DNA of 64,000 nucleotides from Adiantum capillus-veneris (lineage: Eukaryota; Streptophyta; Polypodiopsida; Polypodiales; Pteridaceae): positions 74,918,791-74,982,790 of the forward strand of contig CM043948.1 of NCBI GenBank assembly GCA_014529385.2. The letters run 5' to 3'. Under the pieces are notes generated by a model. The model saw nothing but the letters and a program-made list of their open reading frames with translations. It did no database searches and was not told where the DNA came from. Shown piece after piece: positions 32,346 to 44,267 of this stretch. The translations under genes were made by a program, and so were the position numbers. Each line of letters starts with the position of its first letter. Position 1 is the stretch's first letter.

Positions 32346-33236
32346 TAAATGACCCTGTTGACCAAAAGAATATTCTTTTAAAAGGATGTTTAATTTAACC
32401 ATTCAATTCGATTTTTTGAGGGATCTACCATGGAAAACAAACTCTGCCACATAAGGGAAAGGAAGGGGGTTTTGCAAAAAGCTAAATAAGCAATAATTTT
32501 CCTTCTAACTTATAAATAGGGAGGGAGGTGATATAAGTCTCGCTTAAGGAGCGAGGATAAAATGGGAAGGAAAAGCGATTAAGATGTATTGAAAGCAGAG
32601 AAAAATATAAGTCTCACTCAAGGAGTGAGGGAAAAATGGGAAGGAAAAGCGATAAAGATGTATTGAAATCAAAGAAAAACATCTTCTCACTATGAAGCCT
32701 TATCTATAGCATACATCGCCATTGACATATATAGTTTGATGAATACATTAAAGACCAACATTGCTAGCACAATTTTTATAATCCTCATCTGACATCACTA
32801 ATAGATTTCCCTGACTTCTAATGAAGATACTCTAATCACAACAACTTGGATGTAGTTATGTAAGCAAGGAGCTAACATCAACTAGCAAGACAAGCAAGCT
32901 GCAAGTTTTGCTAATCTAAAGAATTACCTTGTTTCAGCTCTTGTTCTCAAACTTCCTAATTTGTCTCAAGAATGTGAACCAATTTAAAATACTCCTCGTA
33001 CAGAACATGAGCACCAATTTTAGCTTTGCTTGACAATCCCTAAAGTAGACTGATACTTAAGGGACATACAAGATGGTACATTGTGGTGCATGTGAAACTC
33101 CACATCTAGCACACAAATACTGGTCGACAAATATAGTAATTGATCAGATAAGCGTCTGCTTTGTTTCCAGATGCTTGTTAGAAATCTAAGCAACTCGGAC
33201 ATCTTCCCTTAAGTTTTTGGCCTTTGAAGCAACACG
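32346..33236. other. Gene-free intergenic DNA
   Basis: No coding signal. It contains a two-copy repeat at 32531-32678. Confidence 0.45.
32531..32678. repeat. Two-copy tandem repeat, period 74 bp
   Basis: The unit ATATAAGTCTCGCTTAAGG ... ATGTATTGAAA occurs at 32531 and 32605. Each copy holds a small inverted pair (CTCGCTTAAGGAGCGAG, CTCACTCAAGGAGTGAG), and the arms have changed together between copies. Confidence 0.88.
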
Positions 33237-33509
33237 AGAAGTTTTGGACAAATTCTCACAATATTTCCAACATTCCGACTTACCACAACATCATGAGCTT
33301 CTGTGAGGGAGGCGCTGCATACCTAGCTAGGTACGATTGGGGGCAGGGGACTGCCGGCCCGGTGGGGGGGCCGGTGGTCCCGTGCCCCCAATCGTACTTA
33401 GCTAGGTATGCGGTGCCTCTCAAGCAGAAGCTCATGATGTTATGCATTGTATGAAAAACACTGAGAAAGACTGTTTTCCTACATGAGAAAATTTCTAAAT
33501 CTTCTTGTG
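33237..33509. mobile_element. MITE-like foldback element, copy 2
   Basis: Homologous to 5530-5803 along its whole length. The inverted repeat spans 33287-33441 (155 bp), the same as in copy 1. Several arm substitutions differ between the copies. Both arms begin or end with AACATCATGAGCTTCTG. Confidence 0.78.
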
Positions 33510-35126
33510 CCAAGGGCTTCTCAGCTGAATGTCGGTAAACTAGTCGAAATGAGACTTTATTTTCCTTTCATCTTCCCGGGACTCACTAAGACTATGTTAG
33601 GGACCATTCAATGGATCAAGAACATAATCTTGATAATATGTGTACACTACTTAACATTCTCCCCATAAAATGTAATGAAATCTGTGATAATGCCTTAAAC
33701 CTGTACACTATGAGAAAAGGTCAATAGATCCTCCAGTGTATCATGCTGAACAAATTGACAGGAAATAAAGAATGCCTCTGCAACATTAGTTCTCAACATG
33801 CCAGAGCCCAAAAAAAAACCTTGTTTTCTTTCTTCCAAGGTTTCAACGACCACCTTCAAAAGGGAAAGAATGTTGTTGAGCCAATCTGTCTGGGTTTACC
33901 ACCGGTATTTTCAGGTAACATGGAATCACAACTTGAGTACAAGAATTGTAGGCATATCTGAAAACTTGACGTGTGAAATATGTACAATTCTCTTATAAAA
34001 TTTATTTGCACAAAGAAAAATGTGTGCACTCATCTTATTGCAAAATCTCAGGTAATTTAACCTCATCGTTCAGAACGTATCTCCTGGTATACATATCGTA
34101 CTTCGACATGGACCTCTCTAAGAAACTGCCTACATTCGACAGTGCTGCGATTTCTACACAATGGAGCAACCACATGATCTGCATACACAATCATGAAAAT
34201 ACTGGAAATATCTAAAAAGAGCACCTACAAATATGTACAGCAGGAACGGAGCTCTCCTCCCTTGGCTATGGTGGATGGTGTTGTGGGTTGTCCCCCTCGC
34301 GGGCAAGCGCATGCCCACATTGCTGATGGTTGTTGTGCTGCTGTTGCCAGTGGCGGGCCGCGGTGGCCGTCGGCTGTACGCTGTTGGACAGGGTTGGAGG
34401 CAGTCTTTGTGCTTTTGCAAAGAGCTAATAATTGGCATCCCATAAAAATACAGGGTTACAGCTGAGCAAGCTCCGGACCTAAGAAGAATCAATTTGCTGC
34501 CACGTGGAATTACAGGTGGAATGTAAGCCTGAGATTTCAAGCCCAGAAGTTTCACCGCTTGTTTTTCTTCGTGTATAGAAGTTCGCACAACTCGGGGGAT
34601 CTTGCGTGTGAGATAGAAAAACTGATAGATCGGTCATCCCTGTCATCATGCTCCTTGAATCTAACAAAACAGCCTCACCTGAATAAACAAAGACATGATT
34701 AAATGATCAAACTGATGCTGGATTCAAATATCACTAAACAGGAAGGTCAACTAGATGAGCAGTTGAGCAAACTATTTGAATGTATTCAGATAAGGGTCTT
34801 TACATCATTTTGATTTTTCAGTTCTTGAAGGGATTGCAATTTGTTGTTTTGAATTGAAAGGCAAAAGCTTCTGCCTCTGTCTCTGCGTGTGCGCGCGCGT
34901 GCGTGCACATGCGAGTGTGTGAGTGTGACCGGGTTTAGAGTTGAGTTTTGCATCGAGTCCAAAGATGCAACTGATCATGGCTCCCATTTGGTTAGTCACA
35001 GGCACTCCCTCTCTAAAAACGTAGTCCACTACGAAACTCTTAGTCAAAACTAGAATCCTTCTGTGCGCGCATTACGTTCTTTCTCTAGATGCTCTTCACT
35101 TTCTCTAGTGAGTGTTCATTTTCTGT
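33510..35126. other. Gene-free intergenic DNA
   Basis: Several frames of 60-144 codons overlap near 34154-34588 in a GC-rich patch on both strands. None has a motif, and the overlap of long frames on both strands points to base composition rather than coding. No element end was recognised. Confidence 0.4.
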
Positions 35127-35150
35127 TCTCTCTCTCTCTCTCTCTCTCTC
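35127..35150. repeat. (CT)n microsatellite
   Basis: A 24-bp CT run just left of a LINE 3' end. Confidence 0.93.
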
Positions 35151-35159
35151 AAAAAATGT

Positions 35160-35260
35160 GGTTCACCATTTTGTAACAGATTGGTCTCATAGGTCATTTT
35201 GGCCTTTTGAAGACGTTAATAAAAAATTTCATTTCATTTCATTTCATTTCTCTCTATAGA
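35160..35260 (+). mobile_element. LINE 3' terminal fragment
   Basis: Only the last 90 bp of the local LINE family: GATTGGTCTCATAGGTCATT, then TTTGAAGACGTTAAT, then four TTTCA repeats. A long (CT)n tract follows at 35274. It is a severely 5'-truncated insertion. Confidence 0.85.
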
Positions 35261-35271
35261 ATTTGCTGTTT

Positions 35272-35273
<2 letters not shown>

Positions 35274-35360
<87 letters not shown>
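35274..35360. repeat. (CT)n microsatellite after a LINE end
   Basis: 87 bp of CT, 13 bp beyond the LINE fragment. Confidence 0.95.
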
Positions 35361-35363
<3 letters not shown>

Positions 35364-35834
35364 ACTCTGCCAAAAATTCTCTTTAAAAGCACGTGCTTTT
35401 GTACTTGCGTTTTTCAAGTACGTACTTGCGTTTTTGCGTTTTTTGGACCTGGCATCTGACCTCAAAGGCAGCTAAAGTAAACCCCTCATACCACAAATGC
35501 GGTGAAATGTTATATTAAACATCTTCAAAAGGCCAAAATGACCAATGAGACCAAACTGATACAATCCTTGTGGATCTAATTCAATGCTTGGGTACAAAAA
35601 TAAAATAAAGTGAAAGACAAACTAAAAAGACTAAAACCGTCAAACTGAAAATCATCATTATCATCATCATCCATGCCTGAGGATGCCCTGCATCGGGCGT
35701 TGTTTGAGAAAGTATAGCAAAGGTCACTGAAGAGCTTCGTCAATGTCCGCCTCGGTAAATAGTCATACTGGGCATCTCCCATGTCGTGCTAGAATAGTCC
35801 TGATTCTCTGGTGGAGCCTCCGTCGATGTCGTGG

Positions 35835-36160
35835 TCACCCTCGTAGACGTGGGCATCTAGCTCTCCCAAGCTCAGTGGCTTTGTCCACTAATATACCTCT
35901 GGTATAAGTTGGCTCTGAAGTCTGTTGTGAAGCATGCTCATCTAGCTGCTGATTCCTTGCTCTAAAGAAGTCAATGATCTCCCTCTGTGAATGTCTCCCA
36001 CTTCTCCTCAAGAGACTCTCCCTGTGTCTGCGAAACTCTAGCAAAAACAACCCGAGGAATCTCTGATCCTGATATCTCATGACTCTAGCCAATGGTCCAA
36101 AGCCCTCTCTGAATAGACATGAAATCGCCCTGGTATCTCATAGTATAAGCCACTTGAGTG
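35835..36160 (-). pseudogene. LINE copy A ORF2 C-terminal remnant
   Basis: It encodes the end of the LINE polyprotein (MRYQDQRFLGLFLLEF ... RCPRLRG) downstream of the zinc finger. The zinc finger itself is lost in the internal deletion joined near 36160. Frameshifted relative to the RT part. Confidence 0.8.
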
Positions 36161-36840
36161 TCAAAAAGCCACAGATTTGATCGAGGTTCCTGAAATTGAA
36201 CCTGCGAACACATCTTCTCCAATCCTCCCAAGGCTGCAATAGCTCTCGTCAATCTAGTCTCTGCTGCTCTCCTCAATGAAAACACCGGTCCACTGAAGAC
36301 TACCCCAAGATAGGTGTATGCATCTGTATACTCCACCATCTCCTGGCCATATATAAAAGTGGGTGCTGACCTCTTGACCCATTGTGGTGTGGTGTTAAAC
36401 ACAATAACCTTGGTTTTCCTCGGGTTAACAGACAATCCACTATCATGGGCAAATGTGTACAAAGCATCTAAATGATGTTGCATCCCCTCCGGAGAGGCAA
36501 AAATCAACGCAATATCATCAGCATATAACAATAGTGGGCTCCATGTCCCTACCAATTGTGCTCCTCTATCACCATCCCTCACAATGGAGACAACCTCCTC
36601 ATCCACATACATACCCAATAGTGTAGGAGATAGCAGGCAGCCTTGTTTCACCCCAATAGTGGAGTGAACCAAATCAAAAATCCCCTCTGGAGTGCATACA
36701 TGTCGCACTACTGACTTGTATAGAGCCATGATCCCCCAAATCAACTCCTCTTATCTCCTGCAGTCTGCACATCAATCTAGCTCTGGGCACTGTATCGAAG
36801 GCTTTGGGGAAATCCACAAAGCAAAACACTACTCTCCCTC
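36160..36840 (-). pseudogene. LINE copy A reverse transcriptase remnant
   Basis: It keeps the central RT motifs: FVDFPKAFDTVPRARL, TIGVKQGCLLSPTLL and LLLYADDIALIF, then VNPRKTKVIVFN. A frameshift near 36740 splits it. At its upstream end it is fused by deletion to the tail of ORF1 (FYRGGRVVF). It is not functional. Confidence 0.88.
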
Positions 36841-37912
36841 CCCTGTAAAAGGCAATTTTCCCTTTCTCGCTCGCCGCCTTCACCTCTGGCATCTGCTCTT
36901 GCATGTGTGCTACCTGTGTTAGAGTGAGGTCATCACCCAAAAATATCCCAGTTTGCTTGAGTGTTGGTCTCTTCTTCAGGAATTCCTTCCTAGCTTCCAG
37001 CATAGGGAAACGTATAATGAGTGCTCTTTCCTTGGGCCTTCCTTTCTCATCACTTCCTTCTTGCCAACTCTCCAAGTACCTGTGTGTGTGGGTTCAAAAA
37101 TACACGTGCGCGTCAAGAGCTCTTGCACTACTACTTTTCCACTGTCTGTGAGACCTGTAACGCGCACATGAAGGGCTCTAGTCTTTCTCTTTTGCTCCTC
37201 CTCAATTGTCATATTGATGATAGTGGATGTCGTTGTGGCTTCATGCATCTTATCTTTTCGTTTCTTTGCGTCCTCAATCCACTTTTTAGCTTTATCAACC
37301 TTCTCTTGTGTTTTGAATAGGTGCTCCATCCATGAAGAGGTTGTTCGTGCCTTCTCCTCTTCCTCTTTCCATAGAGTTTTCATTCAAGCTCCTTTGTCAT
37401 TGAGGTTGATTTTCTCCCTCCTTTGTGGGGGTATTTTTGCAAGCTGCGAGGTCTCCCTCAAGTGCTTCGATCAATGCATCCTTTTCATTCATGCGTTCTT
37501 CCATTTTTTATTTCCAGGATTCAAACGCAGCAAGTGCATCCTCTAATCTTTTTTGCATCATACATTCCATTACATTCACTTTACACTCACAATCGTCTGC
37601 ATTTCGGCCTTCAATGATGTGTACATCTTGTCCCACTTACTATACTTTCCTCATATCTGCATACCTAGCTTTTTTGTAAGTCTCCGCCTTTGCATATATC
37701 TCTTTTTCAATGTCACCCCTCAAAAGGCTCAGCTCCACTTTAATCATGACATGTACCTTCTCAAACATTAAGTCATCTTTGACTCTAGAAAGTCTCTTTG
37801 CTCACATAGAACTTGGTGATAGTGTGCTCTCTCGATCCTCCGCCTAAAGTTGCTTCGATTTAGGCGGGGTTTCATAAATATCTTCATCTCCGAGGTCGGC
37901 TGATTGGTCCAT
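36840..37912 (-). pseudogene. LINE copy A ORF1 remnant
   Basis: The start is the ATG at 37912, matching the ORF1 start of the full-length copy. It holds a coiled-coil region (KTQEKVDKAKKWIEDAKK), the RRM-like block (ALHVRVTGLTDSG) and the C-terminal FLGDDLTLTQVAHMQE. ORF1p is an RNA-binding trimerising chaperone in L1-like elements. There are multiple stops and frameshifts. Confidence 0.85.
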
Positions 37913-38352
37913 CTCCCCCACAACCAGCACGGCCCTGTAGAACTTGTTCTCTCACACGCTTGCACTATCTGTCCCTTGTGGTACTTGCTTTGCACAAACC
38001 TTCTCGGTGCTACTTTGCTTGGAAGAGAGAGAAATGAAATGAAATGAAATGTTATATTAACGTCTTCAAAAGGCCAAAGTGACCTATGAGACCAGAAAGT
38101 TACAATGCGGTGTATCTGATACAAAGTCAGATTAACAATATAAATTAAGCTAGGATAACAAGATATAAATACTGCGGAATCCTAAGCTAAGCTGATAGGT
38201 GTGAAAGGTGAAAGGCGTGAAATGTGTGAACTAAGCAGTACAATGTGTAGAAAATATGGGAGGGAAGTAGAGATCCATCTTCAAAGAGATCATCTTCATC
38301 TGCACTCTGGACGACGAAAAAGTATGGCTTGAATCCTTTGATGTATCCTCCT

Positions 38353-39160
38353 TCAAAACTGTGTAACTCCTCTTCTCCATGGGGGTCGTCTAGATCTCTC
38401 TAGCTCCAATGCTCGGTCTATGAGAATGCCAGTAGTGCGGGCAGACCTCTCCACTGTTGGCTGCTCCTCTATCTGTTCTTCTGGGTGTACAATATCTAGT
38501 GGAAAGAAATCTGTGATATGTCTCTGGGGTTGTCTCTCTTCAGCTCTCCTCAGTAAAGTTTCTCTATGCCTGTGTAAATCAAGTAGATATAGCCCAAGAC
38601 ATCTCTGATCCTCATAACTCGTGACCCTAGATAGAGGCCTAAAACCTTCTCTGAATAGACAATGAAAACGGCCTCGTATCTCATAGTACACTGTGCAATG
38701 ACATATGTAATGTACCTCTGTCTCTGACTCTAGATGGCATAAGCGGCATATCCTGCTATCTGCGGGTGTCCCTCTAAATCTGCTAGTCTCAATCTCGAGC
38801 TGATGTGAGGATGTGCGTATCTGGCCAATGGCACAACACAAACCATGAGACAAATGCGTGTCCATATAGCTAGGTCGAATCACAAATCCATCCCCCGTGA
38901 GGTGGAGAAGATGCTCTCTATAGAAAGCCATCTTTGTGCCCAACTCTTGTATCGACTCTATCCATGTCCTCCTCGTGTCCAGCTGGATCAAATCGTGACG
39001 AATGAGTCTATTAATCTCTACCCGCGTCAAAGACCTCAAGGGTGCCTGTAGAGAGTATTGAAAAGGAGGCAACCTGTCCATGGTGAACCCATGTGTCTGA
39101 AACCATGATGCCATCTGTGCATACAAGCATGATGTATCCCCTTCTGGTGAGTCTCTGGGA
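38353..39160 (-). pseudogene. LINE copy B C-terminal region with zinc finger
   Basis: It contains YAQMASWFQTHGFTMDRLPP, then the cysteine-histidine finger CRLCHLESETEVHYICHC (C-x2-C-x8-H-x4-C). It ends ...RRPPWRRGVTQF. The finger probably binds template RNA or target DNA. It is out of frame with the RT part because of the upstream deletion. Confidence 0.88.
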
Positions 39161-39520
39161 TACCTTCTGGTGAGTCAGATATCAGCAAAATATCATCAGC
39201 ATATAGCAACAATGGGATCCACGTCCCTGCCAGCTGGGCACCCTTGTCACCCTCTCTGTCAATGTAATCAGACACCTCATCAACATACATATCAAATAGA
39301 GTAGGAGACAATGGGCAGCCTTGTTTCACTCCAGTAGTAGAGTGAACTAAATCAGATACCCCTTCCGGGGTGCGTACATGTCCCATCACTGATCTGTACA
39401 AAGCCATAATCCCCCAAATCACCTCTATGGGCACCCCCATCTCCTGTAGTCTGCGCATCAATCGAGCTCTTGGTATCATGTCAAATGCTTTGCGAAAATC
39501 CACAAAGCTACAGTAGATCC
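39160..39520 (-). pseudogene. LINE copy B RT catalytic segment
   Basis: It encodes VDFRKAFDMIPRARL, TGVKQGCPLSPTLFD and the catalytic LLLYADDILLIS, then stops being collinear after SDSPEG at the deletion. A 7-bp insertion near 39556 breaks the link to the N-terminal part. Confidence 0.9.
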
Positions 39521-39555
39521 GTCTCCCATGTGCTCTGCCCTCCTCAATGATGGCC

Positions 39556-40498
39556 CTAAGTGTCAGGACTCAGAATATGATCAAGAGTGGAGAAACCCCT
39601 CCTGAAGCCGGCTTGACCCTTTGCTCGTACACCCTCGTTCTCTGCCCAATTACTCAAGTGTTGCTCCAGAATAGATGCATACAACCGTGCCAATGTGTGT
39701 CCAACCATAATAGTGCGGTAGTTCCCAGGCTCTGTAGGGTCACTAGCCTTGAAGATGGGCACAATATTAGACAACCTCCAAGTCTCAAGTAATCCCTCAC
39801 ACATGGCACGATTGAACAACACTACGAGAACCTCCATCAGCATATCCCTGGAATGTATAAAGTGCTCCGCTACTAGACCGTCATGATCATATGCCTTCCT
39901 GGTCCTCATCCTGTCGATGGCCATTTGTACCATCTCAGGTGTAATGAAAGTGCTCGTAGCTGGGCAAGGCTTGGTAGGGTCTGGAAGGGGTTCCTGTCCA
40001 GGAACCGTATATAATGATGTCGCATATTGGCCCCACACATCAGGTGAAGTAATCACTGGGGGAGGGGAGTGCTCATGGAAGAGTCGCCATGCCTCTCTTG
40101 AGTCCCTACTCAAGAACATCTGATATAAGTCTTGTTCCATCTGAGCTAGGTAAGCTCGCTTCTTCCGTCGCACAAGGCGTCGGAAAGCAATCCGAGACTG
40201 TCTGTGAGTGATGACTCCTAAAAGAAGATCCCTCTGAAGTTGGGCTCTCATCTCTCTGCATTCCTCATCATACCAACTATTCTGGGGCATGCTCCCAGAT
40301 TGTCGTCTCTTGCCCCGCTGAGTGTGTGGGTATGCAACTAATGCAGCCCTGTGCAGTGTCTCAGTCATTAGAGTGGTACACTCCTCCACTGAGAGGCCTG
40401 TACCATTTGTGCCACCTGTGCCTTCCAATAGACGGTCCCAGATCTCCTCTGTATAAACGAAATCAGTCTCCGGTGTAAATGTATAGCGGGTGTGTGAC

Positions 40499-40500
<2 letters not shown>
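39556..40500 (-). pseudogene. LINE copy B endonuclease end and RT N-terminus
   Basis: It begins in the linker after the endonuclease (TPETDFVYTEEIW), which is cut at 40500. It then has the conserved stretch PQNSWYDEECREMRAQ, RKKRAYLAQMEQDLYQ, VPIFKASDPTEPGNYRTI and QAGFRRGFSTLDHIL. Confidence 0.9.

Positions 40501-40530
<30 letters not shown>
40501..40530. repeat. (GA)n microsatellite at LINE B 5' end
   Basis: 30 bp of GA exactly at the truncation point of LINE copy B. Confidence 0.93.
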
Positions 40531-40532
<2 letters not shown>

Positions 40533-41546
40533 CCCAAAAAATTGCCCGTCTGCTGTCTGCCTACCTCTGCAATTACACAATCATGCTGTGCTGTGTGCTG
40601 CTACAAGGTGCGAAGTCTGTGTGCTTCTTTGTCTACTCGCTATGCTGCCCTTCCTGCTGTACTGCTCACTCCCCAGACCTGCACGCGCTGCCTGCTGTAA
40701 CCCTACACCAGTGTGCGCTGCTAGGAGGAGGACGACATCAGCTACCTGCCCGCTCTTTCGGTCACTGCATACCCAGCCTCTAATCCCCAACCGTAGTTGT
40801 CGATCCTACTCACTGCTATCACCCCAATCCTACTCACCCCTCAAAGTGTCTACACGAAGGTTATGGCTGAGGCTAGTCTGGTAGAGGTTAAGGCTCAGGA
40901 AAGGGCTAAGGGTGAAATGGACGATTCGAGAAAGGGTTAAGATAGAGCGCCTCTCATTGCCTTGGAGCGGCATCATTTTTTGTTTCAGCTTGCAGCATCG
41001 TTTGCTACCCGCATAAAATCCAATGTTTTCTAACAGTTACGCCTTAGAGCTTTTTATTAAAAAAAAGTTGGGAGCGTCTTTTTACTTCATGGGGGCACTG
41101 TATCTCCTAATGTTTTATCCTGCCTGTGATCTCACTCTGACTGTACATCGCTACTACCCCCCTTGCAGCCTCGAGCTTCTTCCTATGCCGACTTCTACCA
41201 ATGCTCAGCCTCGGCGAGTTATCCTATTCCCAGTTGCTTCCTCCCGTGTGACTTCAACATCACCCTCTTTCGGATTCTTGGAGCTTGCAGATTTCAGCTA
41301 GGTACCCTCTTTCTATCACCTTCAAGTTTAGGATTGCTCCACCACAAGCCCAAGGTCTGTGCTACTAGCCTCCGACGTTGGCATTTTGGTGTGGACAGCT
41401 TAATACTTGCTCTATCGGCAGCTTCGTGGGTTCCTTGATTTACTCCAATCATTTACCCCTCATCCTCACATCGGCTTTTGTGCTTCATCGAGCGTGGCTT
41501 TCAAATCTCCTTTGAACCTGTGTCTCTACTTCACGAAACTGCAGAT
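40531..41546. other. Gene-free stretch
   Basis: Short frames only. It could hold the decayed leader of the Copia-like gag that starts at 41547. No LTR was recognised. Confidence 0.4.
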
Positions 41547-42125
41547 ATGTCGACTTTCAGCAATGAAATGCAGATCTTTCATCCCTTGGAAAAGTTGGAC
41601 AGTTCGAAATTTATGGTTTGGAAGATGAAGATATTTTTCTTATGGGGAACGATTTATGAGACTAGACTTATGGACAAAAATAATGCCACTTGTCCTACTG
41701 TTTTGGGTTCCTCGACTGCTACTTCTGGATCCGCAACTCCTACCTCTTCTACTAGCGATTTATCTACTAGATCTGGTACTTCATCATCGGTTCTTACTCA
41801 AGCCATGGTTGATACGTGGAACAAGGCCAATCGCAAGGTGTTTTCCTATCGCATCGATTGTGCGAATTCTATGATTTCACTTCTTGCATCATTTTGGTCA
41901 ACACATAAGGTTGAAGATTATCTCTGCAATTTGTACGAGGCGGTTATCCCCAGTTGATTGCTTGCTATCGTAAAGACTCTGCTAAACCTTCGATTGTCGC
42001 AATTCTCTTCCCTTTGAGCTCTTATGTTTCACATGCAACAGCTTCGAATTGAGCTTGCTGTATGTGGCAAGGTGATCACTTCAGAGGATATGGCTACTCG
42101 ACGATTGGTCAAGCTTCCCTCATAG
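41547..42125 (+). pseudogene. Copia-type gag remnant
   Basis: The start ATG gives MSTFSNEMQIFHPLEKL, followed by SSKFMVWKMKIFFLWG, the Copia gag N-terminal signature (substrate-like W..WK.K). A Ser/Thr linker and WNKANRKVFSYR follow. After the stop at 41955 the downstream text still resembles gag (QLRIELAVCGKVITSED). No protease or pol follows nearby. It is probably the left part of an old Copia interrupted by later insertions. Confidence 0.6.
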
Positions 42126-42963
42126 TCCGCTATCTGGCAAAATCAACCTAATGTCCTAAACCTATTGAGGAAGACATGAGCACATAGCAACTAGACATTA
42201 TCGGAGACGGCTTGATCGTCACAGACATGCAATGGTGATAGTTCACTTGGGAGCGGGACAGCTTCTACCCTTGCTCCTCCCGATGCCTTGGCCGAGATAT
42301 TGGCTGCCAGCATTGCCCTTTAGCCTCTCCCTTTGCCCTACTTCTATGCTACTTCATTTGGACTTGGAGTATTTCCAGTTTCGACCTAGGCAACCTTTCT
42401 CCTTTGGTTAGAGTGTTCTATTTCAAGAGGGGCTACCTTTTTTTTGCCTCTCTCCACCTGCTTCACCATTAGCTGATGAGCTATGATATACTCATCTTTG
42501 AAACTTCAATTTCAACCTCTTTTGCCACTTATTCCATTTTTCAGCCATATTTTCAGCTTCCATGTTCGACTTAATTAGTGCAACCTCCATTGATCATCAT
42601 CTCTTGGCACTAGATGGTTCGTCATTTTTGGCTTGGCACTCAATTTGGTTCTCCAAAATTGTTATGAATCTGGTATCTTCCTCAGCAGCTTCTTAGCATC
42701 TGTTGTTGGGGGAGGGGAAGGGGGGGGTGGGGGGGTCAAAGCTTGACATTCACCTCCCAGCTGCTTTCACTCCTGCTTAAAACTTTTGTCACGTGCACTC
42801 GGGCCCTTGGTGCTGTAGGTTGGCCACCCTTTCACCTTCTTGGTAGTGATTCTAGGCGTTTGCATGATGAATTTTGCCCAACTTTTGTTTTATAGTTTTT
42901 GTGTTGTTTATTTCTGAGAGGTTTTTCCCGACCCAGAGTTCGCTATATCAGCATAGCCCCTAT
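42126..42963. other. Gene-free stretch with a G-rich patch
   Basis: No coding signal. A purine-rich, mostly G tract sits at about 42702-42738. It could be a decayed polypurine tract, but no LTR follows. Confidence 0.35.
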
Positions 42964-43259
42964 CCTCAAAACTACAGAGTAGGGTAGAATTTTACATCAA
43001 CAACAAGGTCCTTATCCTGATTCGTCGATTGGAGTTTCCTAGCTGGAGAATCCACTACGACACTATTCTTGTAGCGCCAAGGCATCCCCAAGAGAGCATC
43101 ACACCCCTCCAAAAGCATGATGTGAAAGGCCCTCCCCGTCCAACATACCCTTGAACATGCAAACGGAGTGAGATCGAAGCAATCAAGTTGTAATCCAAAA
43201 GGGAGAGCATCGATACTAGGGCTATGTAAAACCATCCATGTATGCATCTGAACAGCCAA
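42964..43259 (-). pseudogene. Possible retropepsin-like fragment
   Basis: A 95-codon frame ends with CDALLGMPWRYKNSVVVD, which resembles the flap-distal LLGxPW part of Gypsy-type proteases. The catalytic DSGA half is not visible. It is isolated and undermined by nearby frameshifts. It may be chance. Confidence 0.3.
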
Positions 43260-44189
43260 TACTTGTCGTGGGGCTGGAGGAATGGGTCAGGAAGCACTCG
43301 TACTTGCCTCTTTAGGTAGGGGAGGGGGAGGCTTTTTAGGGTAGTGTGCTTAGCTTGCAAGGCGCCCCCTCTTGGGGCAGTCCTAGTGTGGGGGGGGATG
43401 GGCAGCCTATTGGGAGGGAGCCTCCAAGCGTATTTGGGGTACGGCCCATCCCCAACGTTTTTGGGCAGCCAGGCAATCTCTTTCAATTTCGGATTTGGAG
43501 CTGTGTCAATTCGGCAACTTCAGCCAGGAGGCATTCCCGCAACACTAATTCCTTAGGGCAGCCCACACATGGGCGAACACTTCTAGCAGTCATGATTTCA
43601 CTATCATCTACCCTTCTTAACTCCGGCCTCTCTTCGCCAAGGGGAACCCCGTAAAGGATTTAGGGTGTGGAACATTGCTAGATTGCTTTGGTTTTCCAAG
43701 TGTTGCCAAGGCTTCCCACAAGCAGAGCAAGCTTGCGGCTGTCGGATCCATAAGAAGACAATCTAGCTTCCTTCATCATAGAGATAAGTGTTTGGACAGA
43801 CGTGCCATCTTGTTCAACTCTCTTGAAGTTATTGACAGAGTTATCCCTATGGAGGACTTCATGTAGGCTGATCTGGAGTACCAGCCTTCTCTTGCACATG
43901 CAAATGTGGAGTTTTGGCCCGTCTTCATAGAGGGGTAGCAAGTTGATGACAGAGTTGCATCTTTTGTACCAGCTTGCGGAATGCGGATTTTGAATGACAC
44001 ACGGGGATTCCTCCTAGAAGGAGAGGATGTACTTTTATCTTTTTAGATGGAAGTTTCCGTTCTGGCTTCAGTCGACTCTTGATCATTCGTTATTCAATGG
44101 ACCAGGTGCATGTTCCAGTCCATGTGTTGGAGGTGGCTTTGGCAGGCAGAGGGGGATTCTTATATCTCCAGTACCACTTCTTGTATGAT
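43260..44189. other. Gene-free stretch, probably old repeat
   Basis: No motif is supported. A small inverted pair (GGGATGGGC / GCCCATCCC) lies at about 43396-43454. It is the left flank of the LTR element at 44195. Confidence 0.35.
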
Positions 44190-44194
44190 CATCT
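44190..44194. repeat. Probable target duplication CATCT, left copy
   Basis: Pairs with CATTT at 56792-56796, with one mismatch. Confidence 0.65.
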
Positions 44195-44214
44195 TGTGAG
44201 AGTGAGCATGTGCT

Positions 44215-44267
<53 letters not shown>

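Larger units (their letters stand above)
35500..38024 (-). mobile_element. LINE copy A, internally deleted
   Basis: A minus-strand LINE from a 5' UTR near 38024 to the conserved 3' end near 35500 (GGCCTTTTGAAGATGTTTAAT). Compared with the full copy at 50910-56431 it lacks the endonuclease and N-terminal RT, and a second block between RT and the C-terminal finger. Both 3' and 5' termini remain. It lies head to tail with copy B. Confidence 0.88.
38025..40500 (-). mobile_element. LINE copy B, 5' truncated with internal deletion
   Basis: From the 3' tail at 38025-38051 (TTTCA repeats plus short TC on the minus strand) to a truncation at a GA tract at 40501. It lacks ORF1 and most of the endonuclease. 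About 600 bp between the RT and the C-terminal part are missing near 39160, where a short GAG-TCT duplication marks the join. Confidence 0.9.

Noticed and set aside
34154-34588. 144-codon minus-strand frame and overlapping plus-strand frames
   Set aside because: A GC-rich patch opens frames on both strands. No motif, start context or homologous repeat supports any of them.
36160-36870. Spliced-intron explanation for the internal deletions of LINE copy A
   Set aside because: The junctions compared with copy E do not show GT at the start and AG at the end of the missing blocks.
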